Assembly (NCBI RefSeq): GCF_001685355.1
Contig: NZ_CP016438.1
Location: forward strand, 5,146,001-5,210,000
DNA: 64,000 nucleotides
Direction of reading: 5' to 3'
Source of the DNA: Streptomyces lincolnensis
GTDB taxonomy: Bacteria > Actinomycetota > Actinomycetes > Streptomycetales > Streptomycetaceae
The notes beneath the pieces were generated by a model. The model was given only the letters and a program-made list of their open reading frames with translations, was not told the origin of the DNA and did no database searches. The translations under genes and the position numbers were made by a program. Positions 9,184 to 16,948 of this stretch are shown here, one piece after another (position 1 is the stretch's first letter; each line of letters begins with the position of its first letter).

Positions 9184-9714
9184 TCAGGGCATCCCCCGCC
9201 GTACCCGTAGGGCGACGAAGGCGAGGCCCAGGCCGAGTCCGACGAGGATGAGGCCGCTGCCGAGCGGGAGGATGTGCAGCCGCGGCCCGGCCGACCGCTC
9301 GGCGGCCCGGCCGGCGGCCCGCTGCGGAAGCCCGGAGGGCACCGCCGCCGCGGTCTGCGCCGGTGCTTCCGGTACGGCTGTGGGGGCGCCGTCGTACCGA
9401 CCCTCCCGGCCGCCACCCGCGTCCACGTCTCCGTCGTCGGCCGTGTCCTCGGCCGCTTCCTCCCGCCGCCCCGGCCGCTCCCGCCCCTCGCCGGCCCGAC
9501 TCCCGGCCCGGGAGGGCGCGGCGGAGGGGGAGAGCGAGGGAGAGGGATCGAGCACGGGAAGGTCGGGAGCGGCGTACGCCGACTCGTCCCCGTACGCCGA
9601 AACACCCCCGTACGGAATGAGGACCGCACTCGCCCCCACCACGACGATCAGCGCCGTGGAACGCAGCAATCGCAGCAATCGCGGCAGACGCAGCACACGC
9701 GGGCGGGCAGTCAC
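9184..9714 (-). CDS. Putative membrane-anchored secreted protein, unknown function
   Basis: 176 aa. An Arg-rich N-terminus precedes a hydrophobic segment (about residues 19-40) and a cleavable-looking end at YAAPDLP. A long Pro/Ser/Ala/Arg-rich and acidic stretch follows, then a single C-terminal TM (LGSGLILVGLGLGLAFVALR) with a basic tail RRGMP. This gives an extracytoplasmic, disordered stalk held at both ends or after signal cleavage at the C-terminus. No LPXTG motif, no catalytic motif and no recognised family. Base composition matches its neighbours. Confidence 0.7.
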   Translation of the reverse strand: MTARPRVLRLPRLLRLLRSTALIVVVGASAVLIPYGGVSAYGDESAYAAPDLPVLDPSPSLSPSAAPSRAGSRAGEGRERPGRREEAAEDTADDGDVDAGGGREGRYDGAPTAVPEAPAQTAAAVPSGLPQRAAGRAAERSAGPRLHILPLGSGLILVGLGLGLAFVALRVRRGMP

Positions 9715-9850
9715 GGGACAACCCTGACATTCGGCCGTTACCCCGGCATTCCAGGGCGGGCCGGAGGAGCGAAATGGCGTGGGAACGGTGGATCAGGCTT
9801 CGGCGGGGGCACCACGGTGGTGAGGTGTAGGCGTGCGAGAGAATGGCGGC

Positions 9851-10390
9851 ATGGAGATGCCGAGGAACGAACGGTCGCCGGAGAACCCCCAGATTTTGGT
9901 CGTGGGTCAGGACGGGATGGCCATCGGTGGCGGAGGCGACGATGACTCCCGCGAGGTTCCCGTGACGGAGATGGTCGAACAGCCGGCGAAGGTCATGCGG
10001 ATCGGAAGCATGATCAAGCAGCTGCTCGAAGAGGTCCGGGTGGCTCCCCTCGACGAGGCGAGCCGGGTCCGGCTCAAGGAGATCCACGCCAGCTCGGTGA
10101 AGGAGCTGGAGGACGGTCTGGCCCCGGAGCTGGTCGAGGAGCTGGAGCGGCTCTCCCTGCCGTTCACGGACGAGGCGACCCCGAGCGACGCGGAACTGCG
10201 GATCGCGCAGGCGCAGTTGGTCGGCTGGCTGGAGGGCCTCTTCCACGGGATCCAGACCACCCTCTTCGCCCAGCAGATGGCCGCGCGGGCCCAGCTGGAG
10301 CAGATGCGCCGCGCCCTTCCGCCGGGCGTCGGCCACGACGGCGACGACGGCGGCCACCCGGCCGGCCGCTCGGGCGGCCCTTACCTGTAA
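9851..10390 (+). CDS. bpa: Bacterial proteasome activator Bpa
   Basis: 179 aa homologue of mycobacterial Bpa/PafE (Rv3780), the ATP-independent ring that opens the 20S proteasome gate and delivers unfolded or specific substrates. The helical core is recognisable: RIGSMIKQLLEEVR, ASRVRLKEIHASSVKELEDGL, LRIAQAQLVGWLEGLFHGIQTTLFAQQMAARAQ (quoted in parts). The acidic Gly-rich tail ends GGPYL, the hydrophobic-Tyr-X type proteasome-docking tail (GQYL in mycobacteria). Start ATG 9851 is preferred over GTG 9833. Neither proteasome subunit is in the window. Confidence 0.88.
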   Translation: MEMPRNERSPENPQILVVGQDGMAIGGGGDDDSREVPVTEMVEQPAKVMRIGSMIKQLLEEVRVAPLDEASRVRLKEIHASSVKELEDGLAPELVEELERLSLPFTDEATPSDAELRIAQAQLVGWLEGLFHGIQTTLFAQQMAARAQLEQMRRALPPGVGHDGDDGGHPAGRSGGPYL

Positions 10391-10433
10391 GCCCACCCGC
10401 CCACCCACCGCCTCAACCACCCCGACGACGGCG

Positions 10434-10463
10434 AAGGCCCGGCAGCAGACGCTGCCGGGCCTT
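10434..10463. terminator. Strong bidirectional terminator hairpin
   Basis: AAGGCCCGGCAGC pairs perfectly over AGAC with GCTGCCGGGCCTT, a 13-bp stem with a 4-nt loop. It lies between the convergent bpa and kinase genes. Confidence 0.9.
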
Positions 10464-10465
10464 GT

Positions 10466-10519
10466 CACGTGACACAGTCACATCACGTCACACGGTCACC
10501 TCACGTGACACGGTCACAC
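10466..10519. repeat. Three 18-bp tandem repeats
   Basis: Units at 10466-10483, 10484-10501 and 10502-10519 share the pattern CACGT(G/C)ACAC(A/G)GTCAC. They end 6 bp before the kinase stop codon and begin just after the terminator. Each unit holds CACGTGA-like dyads, but none matches parS. Confidence 0.8.
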
Positions 10520-10524
10520 GCGTC

Positions 10525-12183
10525 TCACGCCGGATTGCCCGTGGAGACGTCGAACTGCATCTTCGGCGGGTTCTTCGGGTCGAAGTCGGTGCCCGAGTCG
10601 GGGAACTGCTGGATCACGGTCCCGTCGCCGTAGGTGTTCTCGTCCACCTTGTTGATCTTGTAGTGCCATCCGGCGGCCTGAAGGCACTTGAGGACCGAGT
10701 CCCAGTTCTTGTACTGGAAGCTCGGCATCCGCACCTGGTCGGGGTCGTTGTACGACTCGGCCGGCTCGGTGCACTCGGTCGTCTCGACCGTCTTCGTGGT
10801 GTCCGGACCGCGGTAGCCCGCCGCCTTGGTCGCCGAGGCCGAGGGGCTGGCACTGCTGTCGCCACCCGCCTCGTCGTCGCCGCCGCTGTTCAGCAGCAGC
10901 GCCGCGAGCAGACCGCCGACGGCGAGCAGCGAGACGACGATCGAACCGACGATCACCGGCTTGTTGCTCCTGCCGCCCCCGCTCCCGCCGGAGGCCGTGG
11001 TCGTGGGCTGCGGGGTGAGGTTGTACGGCGGCGGCGTCGACGGGGACTGGTGCGGCGCGTAGGCCGTCGGCCCCGGGGTCGGGTAGCCGCCCTGCTGCGG
11101 ATAGCCGTACGACGGGGCGGGCGTCGACGGAGGCGGGGTGCCGTGCGGGGCGCCGTACGGGCTCGGCGTCGGGGCCGGCTGGTACGGCGTCTGCACGCTG
11201 CCCTGGGGCGGGGGCGTCTGGTCGACCGGCGGGAACACCGCGGAGCCGACACCGGCGCCGCTCGACGTCTGCACACCCGGCACGATGCTCGGAGCGGCAG
11301 GCTGGAAGGACGAGGCCACGCGCAGGCACTCGTCGCGCATCGCCTCGGCGCTCGGGAAACGCTCGTTCGGGTTCTTCTTCAGCGCGCGGGCGACCAGCGC
11401 GTCCACGGCCGGCGGCAGCGAACGGTTGATCGAGGAAGGAGCCACCGGCTCCTCCTGGACGTGTGCGTACGCTATGGCCAGCGGCGAGTCCGCATCGAAC
11501 GGCAGCCGCCCGGTGACCAGCTGGAACAGCATGATGCCGACCGAGTAGAGGTCGGAACGCGCGTCCACCCCGCGGCCGAGGGCCTGCTCCGGCGAGAGGT
11601 ACTGCGGGGTGCCGACGACCATGCCGGTCTGGGTCATGGAGGTGACACCGGACTGCATGGCGCGGGCGATGCCGAAGTCCATCACCTTCACCACGCCACG
11701 CTTGGTCATCATCACGTTGCCCGGCTTGATGTCCCGGTGGACCAGCCCCATCTCATGGCTGATCTCCAGGGCCGCCAGCACGTCCGCGGTGATCTTCAGC
11801 GCCTTGTCGGCGGGCATCGCGCCGTACTGCTGCACGTCGGCGTTGAGCACCGAGCCGAGCGGGCGGCCCTCGACGTACTCCATGACGATGTACGGCATCG
11901 TCGTGCCGTCCAGCTCGTCCTCGCCGGTGTCGAACACCGAGACGATGTTGGTGTGCGTGAGCTTGGCCACGGCCTGGGCCTCACGGCGGAAACGCTCGCG
12001 AAAGGCCTGTTCCCGTCCCAGCTCGGTGTGGAGCGTCTTGACGGCGACCTGGCGGTCGAGCACCGCGTCGTAGGCGAGATGCACCGAGGCCATGCCGCCC
12101 TCGCCGAGCAGATCGCGCAGCTGATAGCGGCCACCGGCCAGCGCACGCCCCGCATACCGGCCGTGTGCGGAGTCCTGGCTCAT
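10525..12183 (-). CDS. Transmembrane Ser/Thr protein kinase with PASTA-like C-terminus
   Basis: 552 aa Hanks-type kinase. Kinase domain about residues 17-280: glycine loop LGEGGMASV, VAVKTL lysine, catalytic HRDIKPGN and DFGIA, with an activation loop rich in Thr/Ser (SGVTSMTQTGMVVGTPQYLSP, quoted as TSMTQTG). A Pro/Gly/Tyr-rich linker (about 300-395) precedes one TM (VGSIVVSLLAVGGLLAALLL, about 407-426). The extracellular end (about 465-552) has the single PASTA-like pattern LKCLQAAGWHYKINKV and GTVIQQFPDSGT, suggesting peptidoglycan- or muropeptide-sensing. Divergent from a second kinase across 360 bp. Confidence 0.93.
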   Translation of the reverse strand: MSQDSAHGRYAGRALAGGRYQLRDLLGEGGMASVHLAYDAVLDRQVAVKTLHTELGREQAFRERFRREAQAVAKLTHTNIVSVFDTGEDELDGTTMPYIVMEYVEGRPLGSVLNADVQQYGAMPADKALKITADVLAALEISHEMGLVHRDIKPGNVMMTKRGVVKVMDFGIARAMQSGVTSMTQTGMVVGTPQYLSPEQALGRGVDARSDLYSVGIMLFQLVTGRLPFDADSPLAIAYAHVQEEPVAPSSINRSLPPAVDALVARALKKNPNERFPSAEAMRDECLRVASSFQPAAPSIVPGVQTSSGAGVGSAVFPPVDQTPPPQGSVQTPYQPAPTPSPYGAPHGTPPPSTPAPSYGYPQQGGYPTPGPTAYAPHQSPSTPPPYNLTPQPTTTASGGSGGGRSNKPVIVGSIVVSLLAVGGLLAALLLNSGGDDEAGGDSSASPSASATKAAGYRGPDTTKTVETTECTEPAESYNDPDQVRMPSFQYKNWDSVLKCLQAAGWHYKINKVDENTYGDGTVIQQFPDSGTDFDPKNPPKMQFDVSTGNPA

Positions 12184-12543
12184 GTTGTGTGTCCCCCATA
12201 GCCTTTCGAGCGCCGGCGAGTGTCGTCCTGCCGAGAGGATCCCGAAAATTCGTTGATCCAGTGTCTAATCCCGGCCAAGTCTGCCGGAGGGCACTGACAC
12301 GTCAAGTTCGGTGCCCGTTCCGTGACCGTACGCGAAAGAAGCGTCGCGGAAGCGTTACAGCGGACGTACGGCCGGTACACAGGATTTGCACGCCGACATG
12401 TAATACGGGTTTGATGGCCGGTCCGTCTCGGGCCGGTCTCCAGGGCCTTCCCGGACCGGCGGCTTGCGCGGAGGCTGTAGCGTGGCCGACGGAGACCGTA
12501 ACAACACCGCGCGCACCGCGGGCAGAAACGACGGCGAGGACTG
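12184..12543. other. 360-bp divergent promoter region between two kinase genes
   Basis: Contains the 5' regions of both kinase genes. It is less GC-rich than the flanking coding DNA, especially 12240-12280 and 12340-12415. I see no open frame with family resemblance and no convincing sigma-factor consensus or operator. A rightward promoter near TTGCAC (about 12386) is only a possibility. Confidence 0.5.
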
Positions 12544-14127
12544 ATGGCACAGCAGCGCGCTCAGGGCCCGTCCGACCCCGAGGCGACTGGCGGCGGTATG
12601 TCAGATGCGCCGGAGCTGTGGGGTAACGGCGGGCTGGTCGGTGACGGCCGATATCGGCTGACCCGCAGACTCGGCCGGGGCGGCATGGCAGAGGTGTTCG
12701 CCGCCGAGGACGTACGTCTCGGGCGCACCGTGGCGGTCAAGCTCCTGCGCGCCGACCTCGCCGAGGACCCCGTCTCCAAGGCCCGCTTCACGCGCGAGGC
12801 CCAGTCGGTGGCCGGGCTCAACCACCACGCGATCGTCGCCGTGTACGACTCCGGCGAGGACTTCGTGGGCGGCCAGTCGGTGCCGTACATCGTGATGGAG
12901 ATCGTCGAGGGGCGCACCATCCGCGACCTCCTCCTCAACGCCGAGGCGCCCGGCCCCGAGCAGGCCCTGATCATCGTCTCGGGTGTCCTGGAGGCGCTCG
13001 CCTATTCGCACCAGCACGGCATCGTGCACCGCGACATCAAGCCCGCCAACGTCATCATCACGCACAACGGCGCGGTCAAGGTGATGGACTTCGGCATCGC
13101 CCGAGCCCTGCACGGCGCGTCCACGACGATGACTCAAACCGGCATGGTCATGGGCACCCCGCAGTACCTCTCCCCGGAGCAGGCCCTCGGCAAGGCCGTC
13201 GACCACCGCTCCGACCTGTACGCGACGGGCTGCCTGCTCTACGAACTCCTCGCGCTGCGGCCCCCCTTCACCGGTGAGACCCCGTTGTCGGTGGTCTACC
13301 AGCACGTCCAGGACATCCCGACGCCGCCGTCCGAGGTCTCCGACGGGGTCCCGCCTGAGCTCGACGGCCTTGTCATGCGCTCGCTCGCCAAGGAGCCGGA
13401 CGACCGCTTCCAGACGGCCGAGGAGATGCGCGGCCTGGTCCAGTACGGCCTCCAGATGCTGTACGAGCAGGGCGGCCACACCGGTACCTGGAACACCGGC
13501 CACGTCGACGTGCCCGACGGCCGGCGGGCCGCGGGGGCCGGCTTCGCGAGCACGACCGTGCTGCCGCACGGCGCCGACGCCTCCGGCACCGCGCAGATCC
13601 CGCAGCAGATCCTGCCCTCCGGCTACGGCGGCGGGGACGACGGCGGCTTCGAGGGGAGGGGCAACCGGGGCAGCGGCCGCGGCAAGCTGTGGATCCTCGC
13701 CGTCCTGGCGGTGATCGCCATCGCGGCGGGCGTCGCGCTGGCGCTGAACAGCGGCGGCGACAAGAAGCCCGGCGACAGCACCACGCCGTCGCCGACCACC
13801 TCGCAGACCACCGACGACGCGACGCCCAGCGAGACGCCGAGCGACGACACCACCGACGAGCCGACGGACACCAGCACGGACAACGGCACGAGCACGGGCT
13901 CCAACGGGGACTACACGCCCTCGTACACGCCGTCCTACACACCGTCGCCGACCACGCAGCAGCCGACGGACGACCCGACGGCGGATCCGACGCCCACGGA
14001 GCCGACGGGCGATCCCACGCCGTCCGACCCGCCGACGCCGACGGGTGGGCCCACGGACACGTCCGGTGGCGCCATCGGGGGCGACGCGATCGGTGGCGGC
14101 GACGGTGGCGGAGACGGGAGCGGCTGA
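12544..14127 (+). CDS. Transmembrane Ser/Thr protein kinase with Thr/Pro-rich extracellular tail
   Basis: 527 aa. Kinase domain about residues 35-300: LGRGGMAEV loop, VAVKLL, HRDIKPANVI, DFGIARA and an activation segment MTQTGMVMGTPQYLSP nearly identical to that of the divergent kinase, so the pair arose by duplication. One TM (LAVLAVIAIAAGVALAL, about 383-400). The outer part is wholly low-complexity (Thr/Pro/Asp/Ser, repeats such as DPTPTEPTGDPTP, YTPSYTPSYTP) and lacks PASTA modules, unlike its neighbour. Start ATG 12544; ATG 12598 is an alternative. Substrates unknown. Confidence 0.92.
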   Translation: MAQQRAQGPSDPEATGGGMSDAPELWGNGGLVGDGRYRLTRRLGRGGMAEVFAAEDVRLGRTVAVKLLRADLAEDPVSKARFTREAQSVAGLNHHAIVAVYDSGEDFVGGQSVPYIVMEIVEGRTIRDLLLNAEAPGPEQALIIVSGVLEALAYSHQHGIVHRDIKPANVIITHNGAVKVMDFGIARALHGASTTMTQTGMVMGTPQYLSPEQALGKAVDHRSDLYATGCLLYELLALRPPFTGETPLSVVYQHVQDIPTPPSEVSDGVPPELDGLVMRSLAKEPDDRFQTAEEMRGLVQYGLQMLYEQGGHTGTWNTGHVDVPDGRRAAGAGFASTTVLPHGADASGTAQIPQQILPSGYGGGDDGGFEGRGNRGSGRGKLWILAVLAVIAIAAGVALALNSGGDKKPGDSTTPSPTTSQTTDDATPSETPSDDTTDEPTDTSTDNGTSTGSNGDYTPSYTPSYTPSPTTQQPTDDPTADPTPTEPTGDPTPSDPPTPTGGPTDTSGGAIGGDAIGGGDGGGDGSG

Positions 14128-14146
14128 CCGGCCCGCCCCAGACAGC

Positions 14147-14192
14147 CTCCACGCGCGCGTGCGACCCGGAAACGGGCTCCACGCGCGCGTGC
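14147..14192. repeat. Paired 16-bp repeats with alternating-CG palindrome
   Basis: CTCCACGCGCGCGTGC occurs at 14147-14162 and again at 14177-14192. Each copy contains the self-complementary ACGCGCGCGT. They lie in the 130-bp gap between the convergent kinase and phosphotransferase-fold genes and may form cruciform or transcript hairpins acting as a terminator. Confidence 0.65.
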
Positions 14193-14257
14193 TGTTTTCC
14201 GGAGCTCACATCACCCACGGGTTCCGCTACCACCCCACGGGCCCCACGGGTCCCGCC

Positions 14258-15307
14258 TCAGTCCGCGAACGCCTCGCACACAGCCTCGTACCGCCGCGTC
14301 CACCACACCGCGAGCGCCGAGGCCGCCGGGAACTGGGGGTCCGCGCGGGTGTCCCCGCGCTCGTAGTGCCAGCGCAGCATCCAGAAGTCGTTCAGACGCT
14401 CCCACCACACCCGGTGCACGGCCGCCGTCAGCTGTGAGGGCGTGGCGCCCGCCGTACGCCGGTACGCGCGCGCGTACGCCTGGACCTTGGGCAGGTCGAG
14501 GGTGCCCGCGGGCCGTACGAAGAAGATCGCGGCGGCGCGTACGGCCTCCTCGGCCCGGGGTTTGACGCCGAGCCGGTCCCAGTCGACGATCGCGGCCGGG
14601 GCGTCGCCCTTGTAGAGCAGGTTGAACGGGTGGAAGTCCCCGTGCACCCAGCCCACCGAGCCGCCGCGCGGAGGCCTTCGGTCGGCGTGCCGTTCCAGGA
14701 GGGCGCGCCGCTCCAGGAGGCGGTGGCGGGCCAGTTCGTCGAAGGAGTCGGCGGGGCGGTGCCGGCGGACCCGGGCGAGCAGCGCGTCGATGAGGGCGAA
14801 GGTGTCGCCGGGGTCGGGGCTCTCGGAGGCACGGCGGCTCGTGTCCGATCGGTCGCGCGCCCGCGCGTGCGTCGGCATCACGCGCTCCAGGCTCGCGTGC
14901 ACCACCCCGAGAAGCGCCCCCAGCCGTGCGCACTGCGCGGGGGTGAGCTGGCCGCCGTGCCGGTGCCGGCCGTCGATCCAGGGGTGCAGGGCGTACGTGT
15001 GACCGCCGACGACCGCGACCGTGCGGCCCTCGCGGTCGGGCAGCGGCGGCGCCACGGGGACGCCCAGGCCGGCCAGGCGCTCGGTGGCCCGGTGCTGACG
15101 GGCGATGGCGGCGGGGGTGGCGGTCTCGGGGTCGAAGTGGTGCTTGAGGAAGTAGCGGCCGCGGGTCGTGCACAGCCGGTAGCCGCGGTTGAGCAGCCCC
15201 TGGTCGACGGGCTCGCAGGCGAGGACGGAACCGGCTGCGTACTGCCGGAGAAGGGCGCCCAGCGGGGGCGCGTGGGGCATGGGGGGTGGTACACAAGAGC
15301 GCGGCAC
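14258..15307 (-). CDS. Aminoglycoside phosphotransferase-fold protein (APH family)
   Basis: 349 aa cytoplasmic protein of the APH/choline-kinase fold. The catalytic loop WVHGDFHPFNLLY (HxDxxxxN) and the metal-binding IVDWDRLG are intact. An N-terminal GYRLCTTRGRYFLKHH carries the ATP-binding lysine region. Substrate cannot be told from sequence; such chromosomal paralogues in Streptomyces usually act on small alcohols or sugars rather than giving antibiotic resistance. Start ATG 15307, with ATG 15280 an alternative. Faces the kinase gene; separated by 66 bp from the gene upstream on its own strand. Confidence 0.85.
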   Translation of the reverse strand: MPRSCVPPPMPHAPPLGALLRQYAAGSVLACEPVDQGLLNRGYRLCTTRGRYFLKHHFDPETATPAAIARQHRATERLAGLGVPVAPPLPDREGRTVAVVGGHTYALHPWIDGRHRHGGQLTPAQCARLGALLGVVHASLERVMPTHARARDRSDTSRRASESPDPGDTFALIDALLARVRRHRPADSFDELARHRLLERRALLERHADRRPPRGGSVGWVHGDFHPFNLLYKGDAPAAIVDWDRLGVKPRAEEAVRAAAIFFVRPAGTLDLPKVQAYARAYRRTAGATPSQLTAAVHRVWWERLNDFWMLRWHYERGDTRADPQFPAASALAVWWTRRYEAVCEAFAD

Positions 15308-15373
15308 GCTGCCCGATGCTAGGGCACGATTCAGGCCTCTGAGCTGGGCGTTGTCACAGGCAGTCGCTTTCGG

Positions 15374-15874
15374 TCACGGGATGTGCTCGAAGTGGCTTTC
15401 CAGGCCGTCGTCGGTCGAGTGCACCGTGCCGAACCGCGGATCGATGCTCAGGTAGACGGGCTCGTACGGCTCGCCGTCCACGCGGCGCGGGGCGGGTCCG
15501 AAGCGCGCGATCTCGGCGGGAGTGGGGTCGTGCGCCGTGCACTCGCCCACGACCTGGGCCGACCACAGGCCCTCCCCCGGCCCGGCGGAGCTCAGGTTGT
15601 CCGCGCCGTAGGCCACGACGCCGCCGACGCACGCCCGGTGGTACCCGCAGTTCCTGGGCATCCGCAGCAGCACCCGGCCGTCCACCACGATGTGCCGCGC
15701 GAGGGCGATGAAGGGCAGCGCCCGCATGCTGGTGACCGCCCGGCCGTGGTCGGCGCGGGCGAGCAGATCGACGGCGAGACGGTCGACGGCGGAACGGTCG
15801 ACAGCGGAACGGGCGACGGCGAGGTGGTCGACGGCGAGGCGGTCGGCTGTGGGCATACGGCCACTGTCCGGCAC
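15374..15874 (-). CDS. PPOX (pyridoxamine 5'-phosphate oxidase)-fold protein with N-terminal pentapeptide repeat
   Basis: 166 aa. The part from about residue 40 is a split-barrel flavin-binding protein of the PPOX/FMN-binding class (HGRAVTSMRALPFIALARHI, VDGRVLLRMP, AYGADNL). The N-terminus carries about six copies of a pentapeptide of pattern D-(R/H)-(L/S)-A-V, coded by 15-bp tandem repeats. The repeat inserts before the conserved DLLARADHGR segment, so it looks like expansion of that segment. Flavin and substrate are unknown. Monocistronic, between the APH-fold gene and the response regulator. Confidence 0.75.
   Translation of the reverse strand: MPDSGRMPTADRLAVDHLAVARSAVDRSAVDRLAVDLLARADHGRAVTSMRALPFIALARHIVVDGRVLLRMPRNCGYHRACVGGVVAYGADNLSSAGPGEGLWSAQVVGECTAHDPTPAEIARFGPAPRRVDGEPYEPVYLSIDPRFGTVHSTDDGLESHFEHIP
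15761..15850. repeat. Six 15-bp tandem repeats inside the PPOX-fold gene
   Basis: Six consecutive 15-bp units with consensus GAGGCGGTCGACGGC (varying at 1-4 positions) run from 15761 to 15850. The period equals five codons, so copy-number change keeps the frame. Confidence 0.9.
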
Positions 15875-15939
15875 GCGCGCGTGGGCGAAGAAGAGGCGCC
15901 CGGCCCCCCGACGGGGGTCTTAGGTCCCGAGTCTGCCGC

Positions 15940-16602
15940 TCAGCGCCGCTGCGCCTCGGCCTGCCGTCGTCCCACGTAGGCCGCCGCCTGGGAGCGCCGC
16001 TCCATGCCGAGCTTGGACAGCAGGCTCGACACATAGTTCTTGATCGTCTTCTCGGCGAGGTGCAGCCGCTCGCCGATCGCGCGGTTGGTCAGCCCCTCGC
16101 CGATCAGGTCCAGGATCCGGCGCTCCTGGTCGGTCAGCCGGGCGAGTTCGTCGGGCTCGGCGCGCTCGCCGTCGCGCAGGCGTTCCAGCACGCGCGCGGT
16201 GGCCACCGGGTCCAGCAGGGACCGGCCGGCCGCCACGTCCCGGACGGCGTCCAGCAGTTCGTTCCCGCGGATGGCCTTCAGGACGTATCCGGAGGCGCCC
16301 GCCATGATCGCGTCGAAGAGGGCCTCGTCGTCGGCGAACGAGGTCAGCATCAGGCAGTTGACGGACTCGTCCCGCGAACGGATCTCCCGGCACACCTCGA
16401 CCCCGCTGCCGTCCGGGAGGCGTACGTCCAGGACCGCCACGTCCGGGAGGGCGGCCGGGATGCGGGCCAGGGCGTCGGCGGCGGTGCCGGCCTCGCCGAC
16501 GACCTCGATGTCGCTCTCGACGGACAGCAACTCATGGACACCGCGCCGTACCACTTCGTGATCGTCCAGGAGAAATACCCTGATTTTTCCGTCTTCTCGC
16601 AC
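15940..16602 (-). CDS. NarL/FixJ-type response regulator, orphan
   Basis: 220 aa. Receiver domain residues about 7-122: acidic pair Asp13-Asp14, phosphoacceptor Asp59 (VLDVRLP), Thr87 and Lys109 are all present. A LuxR-type HTH occupies about 150-210 ([21 protein letters not shown]). GTG at 16602 was chosen because it directly precedes the receiver; the frame stays open for 500 bp upstream across the divergent promoter, but without homology. No histidine kinase gene is adjacent. Divergent from bkdA, so control of the bkd operon is possible but unproven. An orthologue at this position is present, as I recall, in S. coelicolor. Confidence 0.92.
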   Translation of the reverse strand: MREDGKIRVFLLDDHEVVRRGVHELLSVESDIEVVGEAGTAADALARIPAALPDVAVLDVRLPDGSGVEVCREIRSRDESVNCLMLTSFADDEALFDAIMAGASGYVLKAIRGNELLDAVRDVAAGRSLLDPVATARVLERLRDGERAEPDELARLTDQERRILDLIGEGLTNRAIGERLHLAEKTIKNYVSSLLSKLGMERRSQAAAYVGRRQAEAQRR

Positions 16603-16948
16603 GCGGTCAGTGTCACACGGGCCGCGTGATCCCGCTTTCGGCGGGCTCTTCCCGTGACCTGGGTCACCGGGATAACGTGCCGTTGTTCCGGCCCCCTGCA
16701 AGGCTGTGACCAGGTACTGTTCCCGATTTTGCGAATTTACTTGGAAATCCAAGCAAAAACGCAGGTCAGGAGGGGTTTCACAGAATTGTGGAGCACTGGG
16801 TAACGTGCATTTTGCAGGGCGCTCGCCGGGGCACCTGTCACGCCTGTTTCCCGACCGGGCGCACCCACCCCGTGCGTCCCGCGGGCCCACAGGCGAGCCG
16901 CACTGGCACCCGGCGAACCCGGGTAGCCGGACCGACGGAGGAGCACAC
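16603..16948. promoter_or_regulatory. 346-bp divergent promoter region, response regulator / bkdABC
   Basis: Contains the least GC-rich stretch nearby (about 16710-16800), the likely bkd promoter area, and a palindrome at 16740-16753. The 5' leader of bkdA, about 150 bp to the GGAGGAG RBS (16937-16943), shows no riboswitch that I recognise. No gene is evident. Confidence 0.6.
16740..16753. promoter_or_regulatory. Candidate operator palindrome upstream of bkdABC
   Basis: CTTGGAAATCCAAG: 6-bp arms around AA, in an AT-rich setting about 200 bp before the bkdA start. Branched-chain dehydrogenase operons of Streptomyces are known to be controlled by the Lrp/AsnC regulator BkdR. Such regulators bind AT-rich dyads, so this is a plausible but unverified site; bkdR is not in the window. 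Confidence 0.45.

Noticed and set aside
10464..10473. GTCACGTGAC palindrome as parS
   Set aside because: Outer bases do not match the parS arms; it belongs to the 18-bp tandem repeats.
10466..10519. CRISPR array
   Set aside because: The repeats are directly adjacent without spacers, only three units long, and no cas gene is in the window. The other tandem repeats in the window also lack spacers.
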